In this document: positions 42,601 to 50,771 of the stretch, in pieces
Position numbering within the stretch: position 1 is the stretch's first letter
Layout: every line of letters starts with the position of its first letter
Assembly: GCA_022826645.1 (NCBI GenBank)
Contig: JAJDUM010000125.1
Location: forward strand, 1 to 53,855
Source: Candidatus Poribacteria bacterium
GTDB taxonomy: Bacteria > Poribacteria > WGA-4E > PCPOR2b
Length of the DNA: 53,855 bases
Direction: 5' to 3'
The notes under the pieces: model-generated
The model's database searches: none
Seen by the model: the letters and a program-made list of their open reading frames with translations, nothing else
What the model was told of the DNA's origin: nothing
Translations under genes and position numbers: made by a program

Positions 42601-43701
42601 TCCCCCGTCTTCGGATACCACGATGGCACCGCGTTGTCCAACAGCGATAGCACGGTTCTCCGAGGTGAACTGGATGTTTTCTAAATCGTTTGCCGTAGTG
42701 CCGCTCCGCATGGTCCATCTGTTTCCACCATCTGTGGATTGCATAATTGTGCCGTGCCAACCGACCGCCCAAGCGTCGGTTGGACTTGTGAACTGAACAG
42801 CCATCAGGTTGTTTTCTGTGATACTATCCAGCAGCCGCCAGTTCTTGCCACCATCTTCGGTGAACGTGATAAACCCAATATCAGCGACCGCCAAACCGCG
42901 CTTGTTGTCTGCGAAATGGATGCCGTTGATGGTTTCCTTGACGTGACCGTTGATGTTCGGGATACGGCTATCTTGCATATTCCATTGGGTGCCGCCGTTC
43001 TGTGTATGGAAAATTGACCCGTCCGTGCCAGCCAGCCAGCCTTCGTTCTCATTCACGAAAACGACGCGCCGGTTATCGTTGACCAATCGGGTTCGTGCAA
43101 ATTGGTGTCGGGTTGTCTGTTCTTCCCATGTCTTTCCGCCATCGTTCGTATGGAGAATACGTTCATATTCACCGACAATCCAGCCGCGCTGATCATCGAT
43201 AAACCAGATCTCGTTCAGAGGAAAGTCGCTCAGATAGCCTTGGCGTTCCCATGTCTTTCCCCCGTTCTTTGTAGCGATCACATAATTGTCTTCCCCAACA
43301 ACCCAGCCCTCATGGGAATCAGCGAAGAAAACATCTCTGAGCATACCGGATGTATTGCTGTCTTGGAGATACCAATGTCTGCCACCATCATCGGTCGAAG
43401 CAACGATCCCGTTGTCTCCCACAACCCAGCCGTTTTTCTGGTTCGTAAAGTAGACCGCTTTGAGATCTTCCTCCGTGGCGACTTCTTGGCGATTCCACGT
43501 TTTACCGCTGTTGTTTGTGTGAACGATGAACCCTTTCTCTCCAACAATCCAACCGTACGTGGAGTTGGCGAAGTGGATGTCTGTAAAATGGGTTTCCCAA
43601 TCAGCTTTGCGGGTCGCCTCTTGCGTACAACCCGTGAGTAGCATGGCGAACGCAAAAGTGACTATCCCGGTTTGATAGATGTATCGAAAGATCTGTTTCA
43701 T
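39631..43701 (-). CDS. giant YCF48-repeat lipoprotein with 26 GGxTW repeats
   Basis: A 1356-residue protein (ATG at 43701, GGAGGATACTG upstream) with a lipoprotein signal (TFAFAMLLTGC). It carries 26 copies of the Asp/Asn-Gly-Gly-x-x-Trp turn (TDGGKTW and variants), about 45 residues apart, each preceded by GWxVGxxGxIxHT. This is the YCF48/Hcf136-type or BNR-like propeller repeat, enough for several seven-bladed propellers. A low-complexity linker splits the array: acidic (GESDDTTDEQESDDTDNLEWDQD), then Arg/Gly-rich (RRRGRGRGNR). A shorter acidic break (PEEEVTVEEV) comes after repeat 13. The cyanobacterial YCF48 assists photosystem II assembly. Here a surface scaffold or binding role is likely but not shown. 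Confidence 0.87.
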   Translation of the reverse strand: MKQIFRYIYQTGIVTFAFAMLLTGCTQEATRKADWETHFTDIHFANSTYGWIVGEKGFIVHTNNSGKTWNRQEVATEEDLKAVYFTNQKNGWVVGDNGIVASTDDGGRHWYLQDSNTSGMLRDVFFADSHEGWVVGEDNYVIATKNGGKTWERQGYLSDFPLNEIWFIDDQRGWIVGEYERILHTNDGGKTWEEQTTRHQFARTRLVNDNRRVVFVNENEGWLAGTDGSIFHTQNGGTQWNMQDSRIPNINGHVKETINGIHFADNKRGLAVADIGFITFTEDGGKNWRLLDSITENNLMAVQFTSPTDAWAVGWHGTIMQSTDGGNRWTMRSGTTANDLENIQFTSENRAIAVGQRGAIVVSEDGGQTWEEVDTDIWDNIRNVFFISDKEGWLIGERNMIAHTTDGGRTWDRQYAGAEHMLNGIFFVTRKKGWAVGELGTVVHTADGGESWVPQTPTEFNSLKGAFFLNEKEGWVVGWPGVVYHTTNGGLSWTPQTSGTFNELYGVHFIDSNHGWIVGQFGEILHTKDGGKTWRFQPSGVEENLNKVYLADTSYGIIVGDKGVILITTNGGKKWEKQESGTENDLLGFSFSSDGMVAVGRGGIAMRYSIDPEQLPVSLPPIAEFVEEPETPEEEVTVEEVTYHWDIIRRATWQTDFSDTYFLDEHTGWTVGRGGVIAHTTDGGKTWLPQHSSVDADLHQVKFADESHGWILGSRMLLRTEDGGKTWQVVKGVLQNFRRVNTMQFINPKEGWLGVGAAEMLHTNDGGLTWQRQRTGMNENPIVDLHFINNLEGWAVLRERLDGGAREGGVILHTTDGGNYWGVLDNTNQPAIAVHFADPQSGWVVLTNGVSIATDDAGVTWKRVPSDSDSGWPPQRIGRITFQDHQTAWALGGNGALFTTYNGGQTWEGMEVPQHESSVNSGTVDGEDIDWLSLWTQEQGESDDTTDEQESDDTDNLEWDQDFAEQFQTDMSDRRQRTGRFTPEGDLGGENVRRPNQARRQRQNAQQERPQRRRGRGRGNRLINNIHFVSPQIAWAVGDAGHIFHTADGGKTWERQLGEQLDDFRDVLFLDDQQGWIAGDNGLLIETQDGGATWMTLKSGARQRLIGVHFPSLDPKWGWAMRRDGTVLYTTDGSNWSAGETPMRPGFLEDDPPRPFTINDVAFRQFSEGWASGGNGQIIHNQDGGPIWTPQRTSTGKDLYGIEMQHAPLGWAVGDDGIVQRTINGGGYWKFHETGTGYSLYDVSFTTKRKGWAVGAYGIILRTTGGGFKWEALSSGVTADLYSITALSATELYAVGAKGTIVRSTDGGDTWEQEHTDIGNNLYRIVHAKEGNTLWVVGQWGVVLRREIGDTKVSMR

Positions 43702-43755
43702 CAGTATCCTCCCGATGGGCATTTTGAGGGTATTATATCGCGTTTAAAATTGGAT

Positions 43756-44205
43756 TTACTCTATTGACGTTCCCAAGATTTGATACACTTCGAATTGAGG
43801 GGCGCCGGCTTGCGCTTTCATTCCCTCGCCATATTCCCTCAAAGCCGCAGTTGGTGCTGCAAGGAGTTTGGCAAAGACCATCTCATCCGTGAGCTCCGCC
43901 ATCATCACAAAATCGGGTTGATTGGTATCTGCCGATGCGCCGGGGCCCGGAACTTCCATCCGTTTGAGCGCAGTGATTTTCAATCCATCGATTCCTTTTG
44001 CGGCTGCCAACAATTTTTCCTTCAGGAGTTTCTCCGCGATCTCCGCATCTCCGGTAGGTGTCAAATGCAATTTGGCGAAAACCAAGAGGGTGTATTTGGT
44101 GTCGTCTTCCTGCTGCGCTTTAGCTATCAATGATATGCCTATCCCTAGCATACAGATGAGAATAAGCCCGATACATAGGCTTTTGAAACTGATTCGATTC
44201 ATCAT
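43756..44205 (-). CDS. small secreted protein of unknown function
   Basis: A 149-residue protein with signal peptide (LCIGLILICMLGIGISLIAKAQ). The mature part reads YTLLVFAKLHLTPTGDAEIAEKLLKEKLLAAAKGIDGLKITALKRME, FVMMAELTDEMVFAKLLAAPTAALREYGEGM and FEVYQILG, a repeated alpha/beta layout like a ferredoxin-like or stress-responsive alpha-beta barrel dimer. No catalytic motif is seen. GAGGTGAATA precedes the ATG. It lies just upstream of the YCF48-repeat gene in the same direction (about 55 bases apart). Confidence 0.7.
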   Translation of the reverse strand: MMNRISFKSLCIGLILICMLGIGISLIAKAQQEDDTKYTLLVFAKLHLTPTGDAEIAEKLLKEKLLAAAKGIDGLKITALKRMEVPGPGASADTNQPDFVMMAELTDEMVFAKLLAAPTAALREYGEGMKAQAGAPQFEVYQILGTSIE

Positions 44206-44428
44206 TATTCACCTCGTCTTAGAAGTTGGGTTTTGAATTTGAATGGGAAACTTGTGTTCTATTGATTCGGTTTCGTTGATCGGATTTGCTATAAGTTATT
44301 TAGGACGACAAAGTCAGTTTTTGTTCGGAAAAAAATGGACTGGGACAGATTGGAAATACATGCTAAGGCTTCACAGGTTCAGCATTATACCACGAAACCG
44401 AATAAGTCACCACCGCTGAAAAATATCG

Positions 44429-44462
44429 AAAAAAAAAGCAGCCAAGCGAATGGCTTGGCTGC
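44429..44462 (-). terminator. Rho-independent terminator after the DUF4159 gene
   Basis: On the minus strand GCAGCCAAGC-CATTC-GCTTGGCTGC is followed by TTTTTTTT. A 10-bp perfect stem with a T-tract, 43 bases past the stop of the TonB-like/DUF4159 gene at 44505. The best terminator in the window. Confidence 0.88.
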
Positions 44463-44504
44463 TCGATGCCGCATAATATAAGGGTTTGTACAAATCAGTC
44501 AGCT

Positions 44505-45983
44505 TTATTCAACGGCGCCAATCTTTGCAGCTTCAGGAGCACTGGTCGGCAGTTTCTTATTTGCCATTGTATCTTCTGGCACATAACCGGAGTAGTCGGA
44601 AATCGAGCCGTGCGTCAGTGCGTAGACTGCAACGTTGGTCATAAAACGATAAACGCCTGGTGAATAGTGGACACTACGAGTTGGCAAACTCACCGACTCC
44701 ATCGCACACATATAGTCACGGCGGAATACTAACACGGAAATATGGTCACCAACCATAACGCCTTCGAGATAGTTCCGTTTCGGCGGATGAGTTCCCCACC
44801 ACCACAGATCGAATCCAACTGGGGGACCGCCCATCTCGTAGAAGTTACTGTAAATCTCATGGTCGTTCGGAATTCGTGTTACCTGATATTCAGGCATAAC
44901 GAAACGCATCTGAGCCAAGAACAGACGAATCATCGCTTGTGCGGGTGCGTTCACACCACAGTCATCAAAAGCAAGGACGCCGCCTCTTTCGACGAGATAG
45001 CGACGAAGTGATGCTGCTTCACTTTCAGACAGACGGTTGTCCAATTTACCACCGCCGTACTGGCGACTCATCAGGTTCTTGGAACGGGTGAGTGAAGGAT
45101 CGTGACCCGTCATGAAAAGCATAGGGGCTTTATGCAAGTTCGCATCGGTGAACTTGAGCGCGCCACCTTCGACGTTCATGTCGGTTTTAATCTTGGTCCG
45201 TTCGTTCATCCATTTTGTCCACGCGTTCAGCGAGGAGGCATCAGCCCACCAGTCGGAGAGGCTATGACGGACACGGGTGAAGCGGAAAACACCGCGAATA
45301 TCGGCACCACGACCAATAACGCGACCACCGGGTTCACCACGGGGCAGTGGAGGCACTTCGACGTTACCCAAAGTAATGTTTTCAACGACATCACCAAGAG
45401 CATCGCGAGTTGCACCAACGTGTTCGACCATAGCAAGCCCAGCCGGACGCTCAAAGGCGACCTTCACCTGCACGATACCGCCGATACCACGACCGATGTT
45501 AGCGGGTGCGGCGCTTGGAGCTGTGGCGACGGGTGCGGAGAATGCCAGCGCGCCGGGCGCGTCAGAGACGGGCAGATCGGCATGTGTCACAACTTGCGGC
45601 ACTGGGGCATTGGGACTTGTTACTTTCGGAACGTTGGGGTTGAGAGGTGCATCCAACTTCACCACTTTATTGGAAAACTCTAAAACGGTTTGCGGTTGCA
45701 CGGAGGTCGGACGCACAACGGCTGCTGTCGTCACTCTGGGCTGGACCTGAACCTGCTCGACAACCACTGTGTTTGTGGTCGGAACGGTTGGTTTAACCAC
45801 CGGCTTGATGACCGGTTTACGAACTTGAGGTTTGGGGGGCTCTTTCGCCTGTAGCACTTCGGCACCGACCAAATCTTTGAACTGCTGGGTCTGGGTAACG
45901 AGATAGATACCCGCGATAACGAAGGCGACTCCGTGAACGATCAGCGAGGTCATTAAAGCCCCTGAGGTCTTCTTGGCACTCAT
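44505..45983 (-). CDS. DUF4159 protein with TonB-like N-terminus
   Basis: A 492-residue protein. The N-terminus has a signal anchor (LMTSLIVHGVAFVIAGIYLV) followed by a Pro/Lys/Val-rich stretch (KEPPKPQVRKPVIKPVVKP), like TonB or energy-transduction proteins. The C-terminal 280 residues are DUF4159-like: RFTRVRHSLSDWWAD, APMLFMTGHDP, LRRYLVERGGVLAFDDCG, HEIYSNFYEMGGPPVGFDLWWWG and RRDYMCAMES. DUF4159 proteins are common in aerotolerance-type clusters, but the fusion to a TonB-like anchor is less usual. GGAGGAAAAAC precedes the ATG. Likely a single-gene unit, ended by the terminator at 44429-44462. Confidence 0.8.
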   Translation of the reverse strand: MSAKKTSGALMTSLIVHGVAFVIAGIYLVTQTQQFKDLVGAEVLQAKEPPKPQVRKPVIKPVVKPTVPTTNTVVVEQVQVQPRVTTAAVVRPTSVQPQTVLEFSNKVVKLDAPLNPNVPKVTSPNAPVPQVVTHADLPVSDAPGALAFSAPVATAPSAAPANIGRGIGGIVQVKVAFERPAGLAMVEHVGATRDALGDVVENITLGNVEVPPLPRGEPGGRVIGRGADIRGVFRFTRVRHSLSDWWADASSLNAWTKWMNERTKIKTDMNVEGGALKFTDANLHKAPMLFMTGHDPSLTRSKNLMSRQYGGGKLDNRLSESEAASLRRYLVERGGVLAFDDCGVNAPAQAMIRLFLAQMRFVMPEYQVTRIPNDHEIYSNFYEMGGPPVGFDLWWWGTHPPKRNYLEGVMVGDHISVLVFRRDYMCAMESVSLPTRSVHYSPGVYRFMTNVAVYALTHGSISDYSGYVPEDTMANKKLPTSAPEAAKIGAVE

Positions 45984-46189
45984 GTTTTTCCTCCAAAAAT
46001 TGTTTTTTTGTGTATAAAGATTTTAAACGAACCCTCACATCATGCGTGATGCAAAAGTAGAATGCAATGCCCCGATTGGGAGCAATTAGTGTGCCATGCT
46101 CTATAAACTTAGGGATACCCATAGCCAGCAACGGCTTCTATCCCGATTAATCAATTTAATGCACCGAATGGGGTAGAATGAATCTTTAG

Positions 46190-46211
46190 AATTGCACCAT
46201 TTGGTGCAATT
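46190..46211. promoter_or_regulatory. perfect inverted repeat, possible operator or terminator stem
   Basis: AATTGCACCA-TT-TGGTGCAATT, a 10-bp inverted repeat with 2-base centre, 48 bases past the stop of the 2-hydroxyacid dehydrogenase gene (46259) and about 200 bases before the DUF4159 gene. A related half site, AATGCACCGAATGG, lies at about 46158-46171. The T-run after the stem is weak in either direction. It could also bind a dimeric regulator. Confidence 0.4.
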
Positions 46212-46258
46212 TTCTCGTCAATTCCACTATCTATTGGGCGAGGTTAGGAAGGAAAGGG

Positions 46259-47275
46259 CTATCCTATCAGGCCGAAACGATTGAAATCGACCGCGCCAAC
46301 AACAGGTCTATCCGCGAAGAAATCCTCCAACGCTGCAAGCGTCGTCTCACCGATTTTGGCATAGCCGTAACGACCTGTTCCAGAGACATGAGGCGTGACA
46401 AAAACATTTGGTAATCCCAGGAACGGGCTATCCGGCGGTAGCGGTTCCGGAGTTGTGACATCGAGCGTGATAAAGATACGACCGGTCCGCGCTTCAGCCA
46501 GTAAGGCGTCGTGGTCGATGACGCTGCCCCGCGAAGTGTTGACCAACGTGGCTCCATCCCGGAGCAGTTTCAATTGTTCGTGACCGATCATCTTATCTGT
46601 TTCTGAGATGCTTGGTGCGTGAACGGTCACAATATCGGCTGTGGCAAAGAGATCGTTGAGCGAAACTTTCTCCACACCAAGGGCACCCGCCTCCCAATCT
46701 GAAAGGTACGGATCGTAGATCAGTTTCCTTGCCTCGAAAGACTGTAACAGCTTAATCACCTGTCTTCCAACTTTGCTTGCCGAGATTATACCGACGGTAC
46801 TTCCACGTAAAGAGGGCGCTACGGAAGCCACCTCACTACGGTTCCACCTCCCCGATCGGGTGTGCAGGATAAAGTCAACCCATCGGCGGGTGGTCATAAT
46901 CATTGCGCCGATCGTGTATTCGGCGACGTTGTAGGCGATAGCCTCGTTGGCGCTGAACACACAGATCTGGCGTGGTAGGATGTATTTCTCAAGAACCTCA
47001 CCGACAAGGCGCTTTATGGAACCGGCTGAATGGGCGATGATCCGGAGTGCGTCTGCGTTAGCCATTGCTTTTTCGGTTATCGGTGACACACCCCAACCGG
47101 TGACTACACCCTCGAACCCAGCAACGCGTTCAGCGATTTGATCGCTTGTATAGCTTGTGCCGGTTTCGTTCAGAGTGACATCAAATTGTTCCTGAAATCG
47201 CGCGAAAACTTCCGGTGGAAAAACGTCTTCAGTATGACTTGAGGTGGGCAGGTATAAAATTTTCGGCTTGCTCAT
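46259..47275 (-). CDS. D-isomer-specific 2-hydroxyacid dehydrogenase
   Basis: A 338-residue protein from the ATG at 47275 (MSKPKILYLPTSSH), with AAAGGAGCACCG upstream. The frame is open to 47353, but its start is not supported. Catalytic residues: NTSRGSVIDHDALL (Arg), LDVTTPEPLP (Glu region) and FVTPHVSGTG (His). The NAD motif, usually GxGxxG, reads VGIISASKVGRQ here, so glycines are replaced by Ser. The enzyme oxidises a 2-hydroxyacid or reduces a 2-oxoacid; the substrate is not visible. Confidence 0.88.
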   Translation of the reverse strand: MSKPKILYLPTSSHTEDVFPPEVFARFQEQFDVTLNETGTSYTSDQIAERVAGFEGVVTGWGVSPITEKAMANADALRIIAHSAGSIKRLVGEVLEKYILPRQICVFSANEAIAYNVAEYTIGAMIMTTRRWVDFILHTRSGRWNRSEVASVAPSLRGSTVGIISASKVGRQVIKLLQSFEARKLIYDPYLSDWEAGALGVEKVSLNDLFATADIVTVHAPSISETDKMIGHEQLKLLRDGATLVNTSRGSVIDHDALLAEARTGRIFITLDVTTPEPLPPDSPFLGLPNVFVTPHVSGTGRYGYAKIGETTLAALEDFFADRPVVGAVDFNRFGLIG

Positions 47276-47298
47276 CGGTGCTCCTTTCATTCGGTTTA

Positions 47299-47363
47299 TA
47301 GTAGATTTTAGAATTAATTGGACACTCCAAACCGGTGCGGTTACAAACCGCACCTACCGGGGG
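47299..47363. repeat. GGTGCGGTT/AACCGCACC hairpin repeat, copy 2
   Basis: GGTGCGGTT (47334-47342) and AACCGCACC (47346-47354), followed by TACCGGGGG. It shares the block TAGAATTAATTGGACACTCC with 17451-17516. It lies between the dehydrogenase gene and the end of the EF-G gene. Two of the three loop bases differ between the copies. Confidence 0.7.
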
Positions 47364-47410
47364 ACGAAAGTGTTTATTTATTTTTAGAATTCACCATAGT
47401 TGTGTGGTTG

Positions 47411-49489
47411 CTAAAACAGCGGTCTATTTATAACGGCATCTCGTGTACTGGCGGGGGCAATGTCGTGATGAGAGAACTCCATTGTGAACATCCCACGTCC
47501 CTGAGTCAGCGAGCGCAGCTCCGTTGTATATTGGAACATCTGCGCTAACGGAACCTGTGCATCAATGAATTCCGATGTTCCCACTGCCCCGGTTTCGTGG
47601 ATTTGTGCGCGGCGTGAATTGAGGTCGCCAATTACCTTGCCAATATGCTCGGTCGGTGCGATCACTTGGATTTGCATGATCGGCTCTAACAGGACGGGCG
47701 ATGCCTTTTGGGCGGCGTTCTCAACAGCGATGACGGAAGCGGCTTCGAAGGCGGCTTCCGATGAGTCTGTCTGATGGTATGACCCTCCGAGGAGGACCAC
47801 TTTGATATCTTGCATGGGGAAACCACTTAACACTCCGTTAGACATCGCGCCTCGCGCCCCTTGTTCAATGGGGCCGACATATTGGCGAGGGATGTCTAAT
47901 TCGTCGCTTTCATCCGAAAACTCAAAACCTGTTCCTCTTGGTAGCGGTTCCAGTCTGAGTATGACATCTCCGTAGATGCCCTCATCGTCAACCTTGTGAA
48001 TATATTTGCCTTGACCCTCGGCGATTTGGTTGATTGTTTCGCGGTAGGCAACCTGCAATTTGCTGACACGTGCGTTCACTTGAAATTCGCGCAGCATCCG
48101 ATCTGTCAGGATCTCCAGATGCAGCTCTCCCATGCCTGAGATCACGCGCTGCCCGGTTTCATCGTCGATCTGTACAGTGAAGGTCGGGTCCTCTTCCATC
48201 ATGAAGTCCAGTGTTTCTTCAAGGGCGTCTTTGTCTCTTTCAGACCGCGGCTCAATGGCGACAGATATGACCGGCTCTGGAAACACCATCGATTCCAGCA
48301 GAATTGGATGCGAAGCAGTTGTCAGTGTATCCCCGGTGGTGGTGTCTTTCAACCCGACGAGCGCGACAATATCTCCTGCGTGGGCTTCATCACAGGTTTC
48401 GCGTTTATTGGCGTGCATCTGCAAGATTCGCGTCGCCCGTTCTTTTGTGTCTTTTGTTACATTATAAACGACCTCCCCACGTTTGAGCGTTCCAGAGTAG
48501 ATGCGGCAGTAGACAATTTTCGCTACGTTTGGGTCCCGGGCAATCTTGAACGCTAATGCGGCAAACGGCGCGTCATCTTTCGACTCACGATCTTCCTCAC
48601 GATCTTTTCCCGGAACGATGCCCGCAATCGGTGGCACATCAGTTGGTGATGGCAGGAAATCGATGATCGCATCGAGCAGCGGTTGAACACCTTGATTCTT
48701 CAGAGCCGTTCCACATAGCACTGGGACAAGACTGTTGTTTAACGTTGCCAGACGGATCCCACTCCGGAGTTCTATTTCTGTAATATCTTCACCTTCGAGA
48801 TACTTTTCCAACAGGGCGTCGTCTTCACTCGCAACGGCTTCAATTAACGCTTCACGTGCTTCCTGCGCTGCCACCTCTAATTCGTCGGGGATATCTGTTA
48901 GATCAAAGGTCTGTCCCTGATCCTCTTCGTGCCAACGGAGGGCTTTCATACGGATGAGATCTACGACACCGGAAAACTGGCTTTCGGCACCGATTGGTAG
49001 CTGGAGAAGCAACGGATTGGCTCCCAGTCGCGTTTTCATCATCTCAATAACACGTGGGAAATCCGCACCCAATCGATCCATCTTGTTCACGAAAGCGATT
49101 CGTGGGATATGATAACGCTCGGCTTGACGCCATACCGTTTCGGATTGGGGTTCAACGCCGCCAACCGCACAGAATAGCGCGACCGCCCCATCCAAGACGC
49201 GCAGGGAACGCTCAACTTCGACGGTGAAGTCAACATGCCCTGGTGTGTCGATCAGATGAATCGCGTGGTCATCCCAGAAGCAGGTTGTCGCCGCCGCTGT
49301 GATGGTTACACCGCGCTCGCGCTCTTGGACCATCCAATCCATGTCCGTGGTGCCGTCGTCGATATCACCGATCTTATGTTTTTTACCGGTATAGAATAAG
49401 ATGCGTTCGGTGGTCGTTGTTTTGCCGGCGTCGATATGCGCCATGATACCGATGTTTCGTACCTGTTCAATCTCATATTCCCGTGGCAT
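47411..49489 (-). CDS. fusA: translation elongation factor G
   Basis: A 692-residue GTPase. The ATG at 49489 (MPREYEIEQVRNIGIMAHID) has GGAGAG just upstream; an ATG at 49507 adds 6 residues. GTPase motifs: AHIDAGKTTTTE (G1), RGVTITAAAT (G2), DTPGHVDF (G3), NKMD (G4). Domains II to V follow, for example GMGELHLEILTDRM. The length agrees with EF-G (about 690-700). It drives translocation on the ribosome and has a full set of motifs. The gene stands alone rather than in the rpsL-rpsG-fusA-tuf cluster, so this may be one of several EF-G genes. Confidence 0.95.
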   Translation of the reverse strand: MPREYEIEQVRNIGIMAHIDAGKTTTTERILFYTGKKHKIGDIDDGTTDMDWMVQERERGVTITAAATTCFWDDHAIHLIDTPGHVDFTVEVERSLRVLDGAVALFCAVGGVEPQSETVWRQAERYHIPRIAFVNKMDRLGADFPRVIEMMKTRLGANPLLLQLPIGAESQFSGVVDLIRMKALRWHEEDQGQTFDLTDIPDELEVAAQEAREALIEAVASEDDALLEKYLEGEDITEIELRSGIRLATLNNSLVPVLCGTALKNQGVQPLLDAIIDFLPSPTDVPPIAGIVPGKDREEDRESKDDAPFAALAFKIARDPNVAKIVYCRIYSGTLKRGEVVYNVTKDTKERATRILQMHANKRETCDEAHAGDIVALVGLKDTTTGDTLTTASHPILLESMVFPEPVISVAIEPRSERDKDALEETLDFMMEEDPTFTVQIDDETGQRVISGMGELHLEILTDRMLREFQVNARVSKLQVAYRETINQIAEGQGKYIHKVDDEGIYGDVILRLEPLPRGTGFEFSDESDELDIPRQYVGPIEQGARGAMSNGVLSGFPMQDIKVVLLGGSYHQTDSSEAAFEAASVIAVENAAQKASPVLLEPIMQIQVIAPTEHIGKVIGDLNSRRAQIHETGAVGTSEFIDAQVPLAQMFQYTTELRSLTQGRGMFTMEFSHHDIAPASTRDAVINRPLF

Positions 49490-49642
49490 ATATCTCTCCG
49501 TATCCATTTCCTCAAGGTCAGTTTGATGTTCGTATGATGCGTTTGCTCGTCAGCACATGAAAAACGAATATTGCTCGACGCGGATTGCTAAATTCAGTGG
49601 GAGCGGTCATTGGAAAAATAGGAAACTTATGAGCAGTTTAGT

Positions 49643-49671
49643 AGTATATCATGTCAAGCCCCAAAACTCAA
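49643..49671 (-). promoter_or_regulatory. predicted promoter of fusA
   Basis: On the minus strand TTGAGT (49671-49666), 17-base spacer, TATACT (49648-49643). It lies about 150 bases before the EF-G start and right after the stop of tenA (49687), so fusA would have its own promoter. Found by eye only. Confidence 0.45.
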
Positions 49672-49686
49672 TTCAGTACATTGGCA

Positions 49687-50355
49687 TCAAATCTCCCACT
49701 TCTCCTGATTATACGACATTTCCCAAAAGAGGTATTCGTAGCGGCTACTTGTCAGGAAATAATTCCTCAATCGCTGTTTTTCATCATCAGAACTCCCCGC
49801 TGTCAGACCATTCAAGAGGTCTCGCAGCCACTGCCCCAATGCCCCAAACGCATCGGAGGCATACATCTCAATCCATTCCTGATAGAGGGGCTCCGGCGAC
49901 TTACCACGTTCTGCCAAATTGGTGGCGACCTCCCAATAGCCCCACTGACACGGCAACACGCCTGCGACGAGGTCCGTGAGCGTACCGACCTGTGCAACGT
50001 GAAGGAGATGTCGTGTGTAAGCGTGCGTTGTTGGTGCCATAGGAGTTGCTTCCATCTCAGCAGGAGAGATACCGAAATTTTCGCTGTAGCCACGATGGAG
50101 ATCCATTTCGGTGTTCAGTGTTTCGTTCAGGAGTTGGGCGAACTTTGCCATCGTCGCTTCGTCCGACGACTTAACCACACCATAAGCAAAGACTTTGCTA
50201 TAATCTAACAAGAAGAGATAATCCTGACAGAGATAGTATTTGAACTTCTCCTTTGGCAGACTACCGTCCGCAATACCAAGTACAAACGGGTGCTTGAGCT
50301 CTGCCTCCCAGATTGAGGCAGCTTGGGATCTAAGTATGTCAGTGAAATTTTTCAT
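49687..50355 (-). CDS. tenA: TenA-family protein (thiaminase II/aminopyrimidine aminohydrolase)
   Basis: A 222-residue all-helical protein from the ATG at 50355 (MKNFTDILRSQAASIW). Family features: HPFVLGIADGSLPKEKFKYYLCQDYLFLLDY, FAYGVVKSSDEATMAKF, GYSENFGISPAEME and VLPCQWGYWEVA with the catalytic Cys near residue 135. TenA hydrolyses aminopyrimidine breakdown products for thiamine salvage. TenA_E-type proteins use a Glu instead, but the Cys is present here. The frame extends to 50400 with a weaker start. No TPP riboswitch is seen upstream. Confidence 0.9.
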   Translation of the reverse strand: MKNFTDILRSQAASIWEAELKHPFVLGIADGSLPKEKFKYYLCQDYLFLLDYSKVFAYGVVKSSDEATMAKFAQLLNETLNTEMDLHRGYSENFGISPAEMEATPMAPTTHAYTRHLLHVAQVGTLTDLVAGVLPCQWGYWEVATNLAERGKSPEPLYQEWIEMYASDAFGALGQWLRDLLNGLTAGSSDDEKQRLRNYFLTSSRYEYLFWEMSYNQEKWEI

Positions 50356-50405
50356 GCGACACACCAAACCTTTCCAATTGACATCGGTTGGATTAACCAC
50401 ACATT

Positions 50406-50552
50406 ACACTGTCAGATAAATGCTAATGGTCCTGCTCGTAGTGGATTGACAAATCCACTACACAGATCCCTAGCACATTGCACTATAGTCCGGGTATTTA
50501 TGACTTGGATATGACTATCCAAGCTGAGCAGACTGGACAACTGGTAACTTGC
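50406..50552. repeat. double-hairpin repeat, copy B-1
   Basis: It starts with ACACTGTCAGATAAATGCTAA, contains AGTGGATT-GACA-AATCCACT and CTTGGATA-TGAC-TATCCAAG, and ends near GGTAACTTGCA. The same start and hairpins occur at 52796-52960 and, reversed, at 17594-17731. It lies in the tenA leader. Confidence 0.72.
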
Positions 50553-50558
50553 ATTATA

Positions 50559-50587
50559 ATTATAGCATCGGTAAAAAGGGTGAGCAA
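50559..50587 (-). promoter_or_regulatory. predicted promoter for tenA
   Basis: On the minus strand TTGCTC (50587-50582), 17-base spacer, TATAAT (50564-50559). The tenA start is about 200 bases further on, with copy B-1 of the repeat in the leader. Weak -35, strong -10; by eye only. Confidence 0.4.
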
Positions 50588-50771
50588 GATAAACATTGGC
50601 CGACACATTCTGCAAAACAGCCGTTTTTCCGAACTATCTTCCCGCTATTTTTTTTCTCGTAATCCCTCCGGTTTTCATGTAAAATTCGCGTGTGATTTGA
50701 GCATTCATATGAGATTTTCAAGGAACTTGTCACCGGTACCGTTGTAGGTTCCGGCTGAGCGTGTATTATAA

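Noticed and set aside
39631..43701. YCF48-repeat protein as evidence for photosynthesis
   Set aside because: These repeats are widespread in non-photosynthetic bacteria, and no photosystem genes are present.
49687..50600. TPP riboswitch upstream of tenA
   Set aside because: The leader is occupied by a double-hairpin repeat, and no CTGAGA / thi-box sequence was seen.
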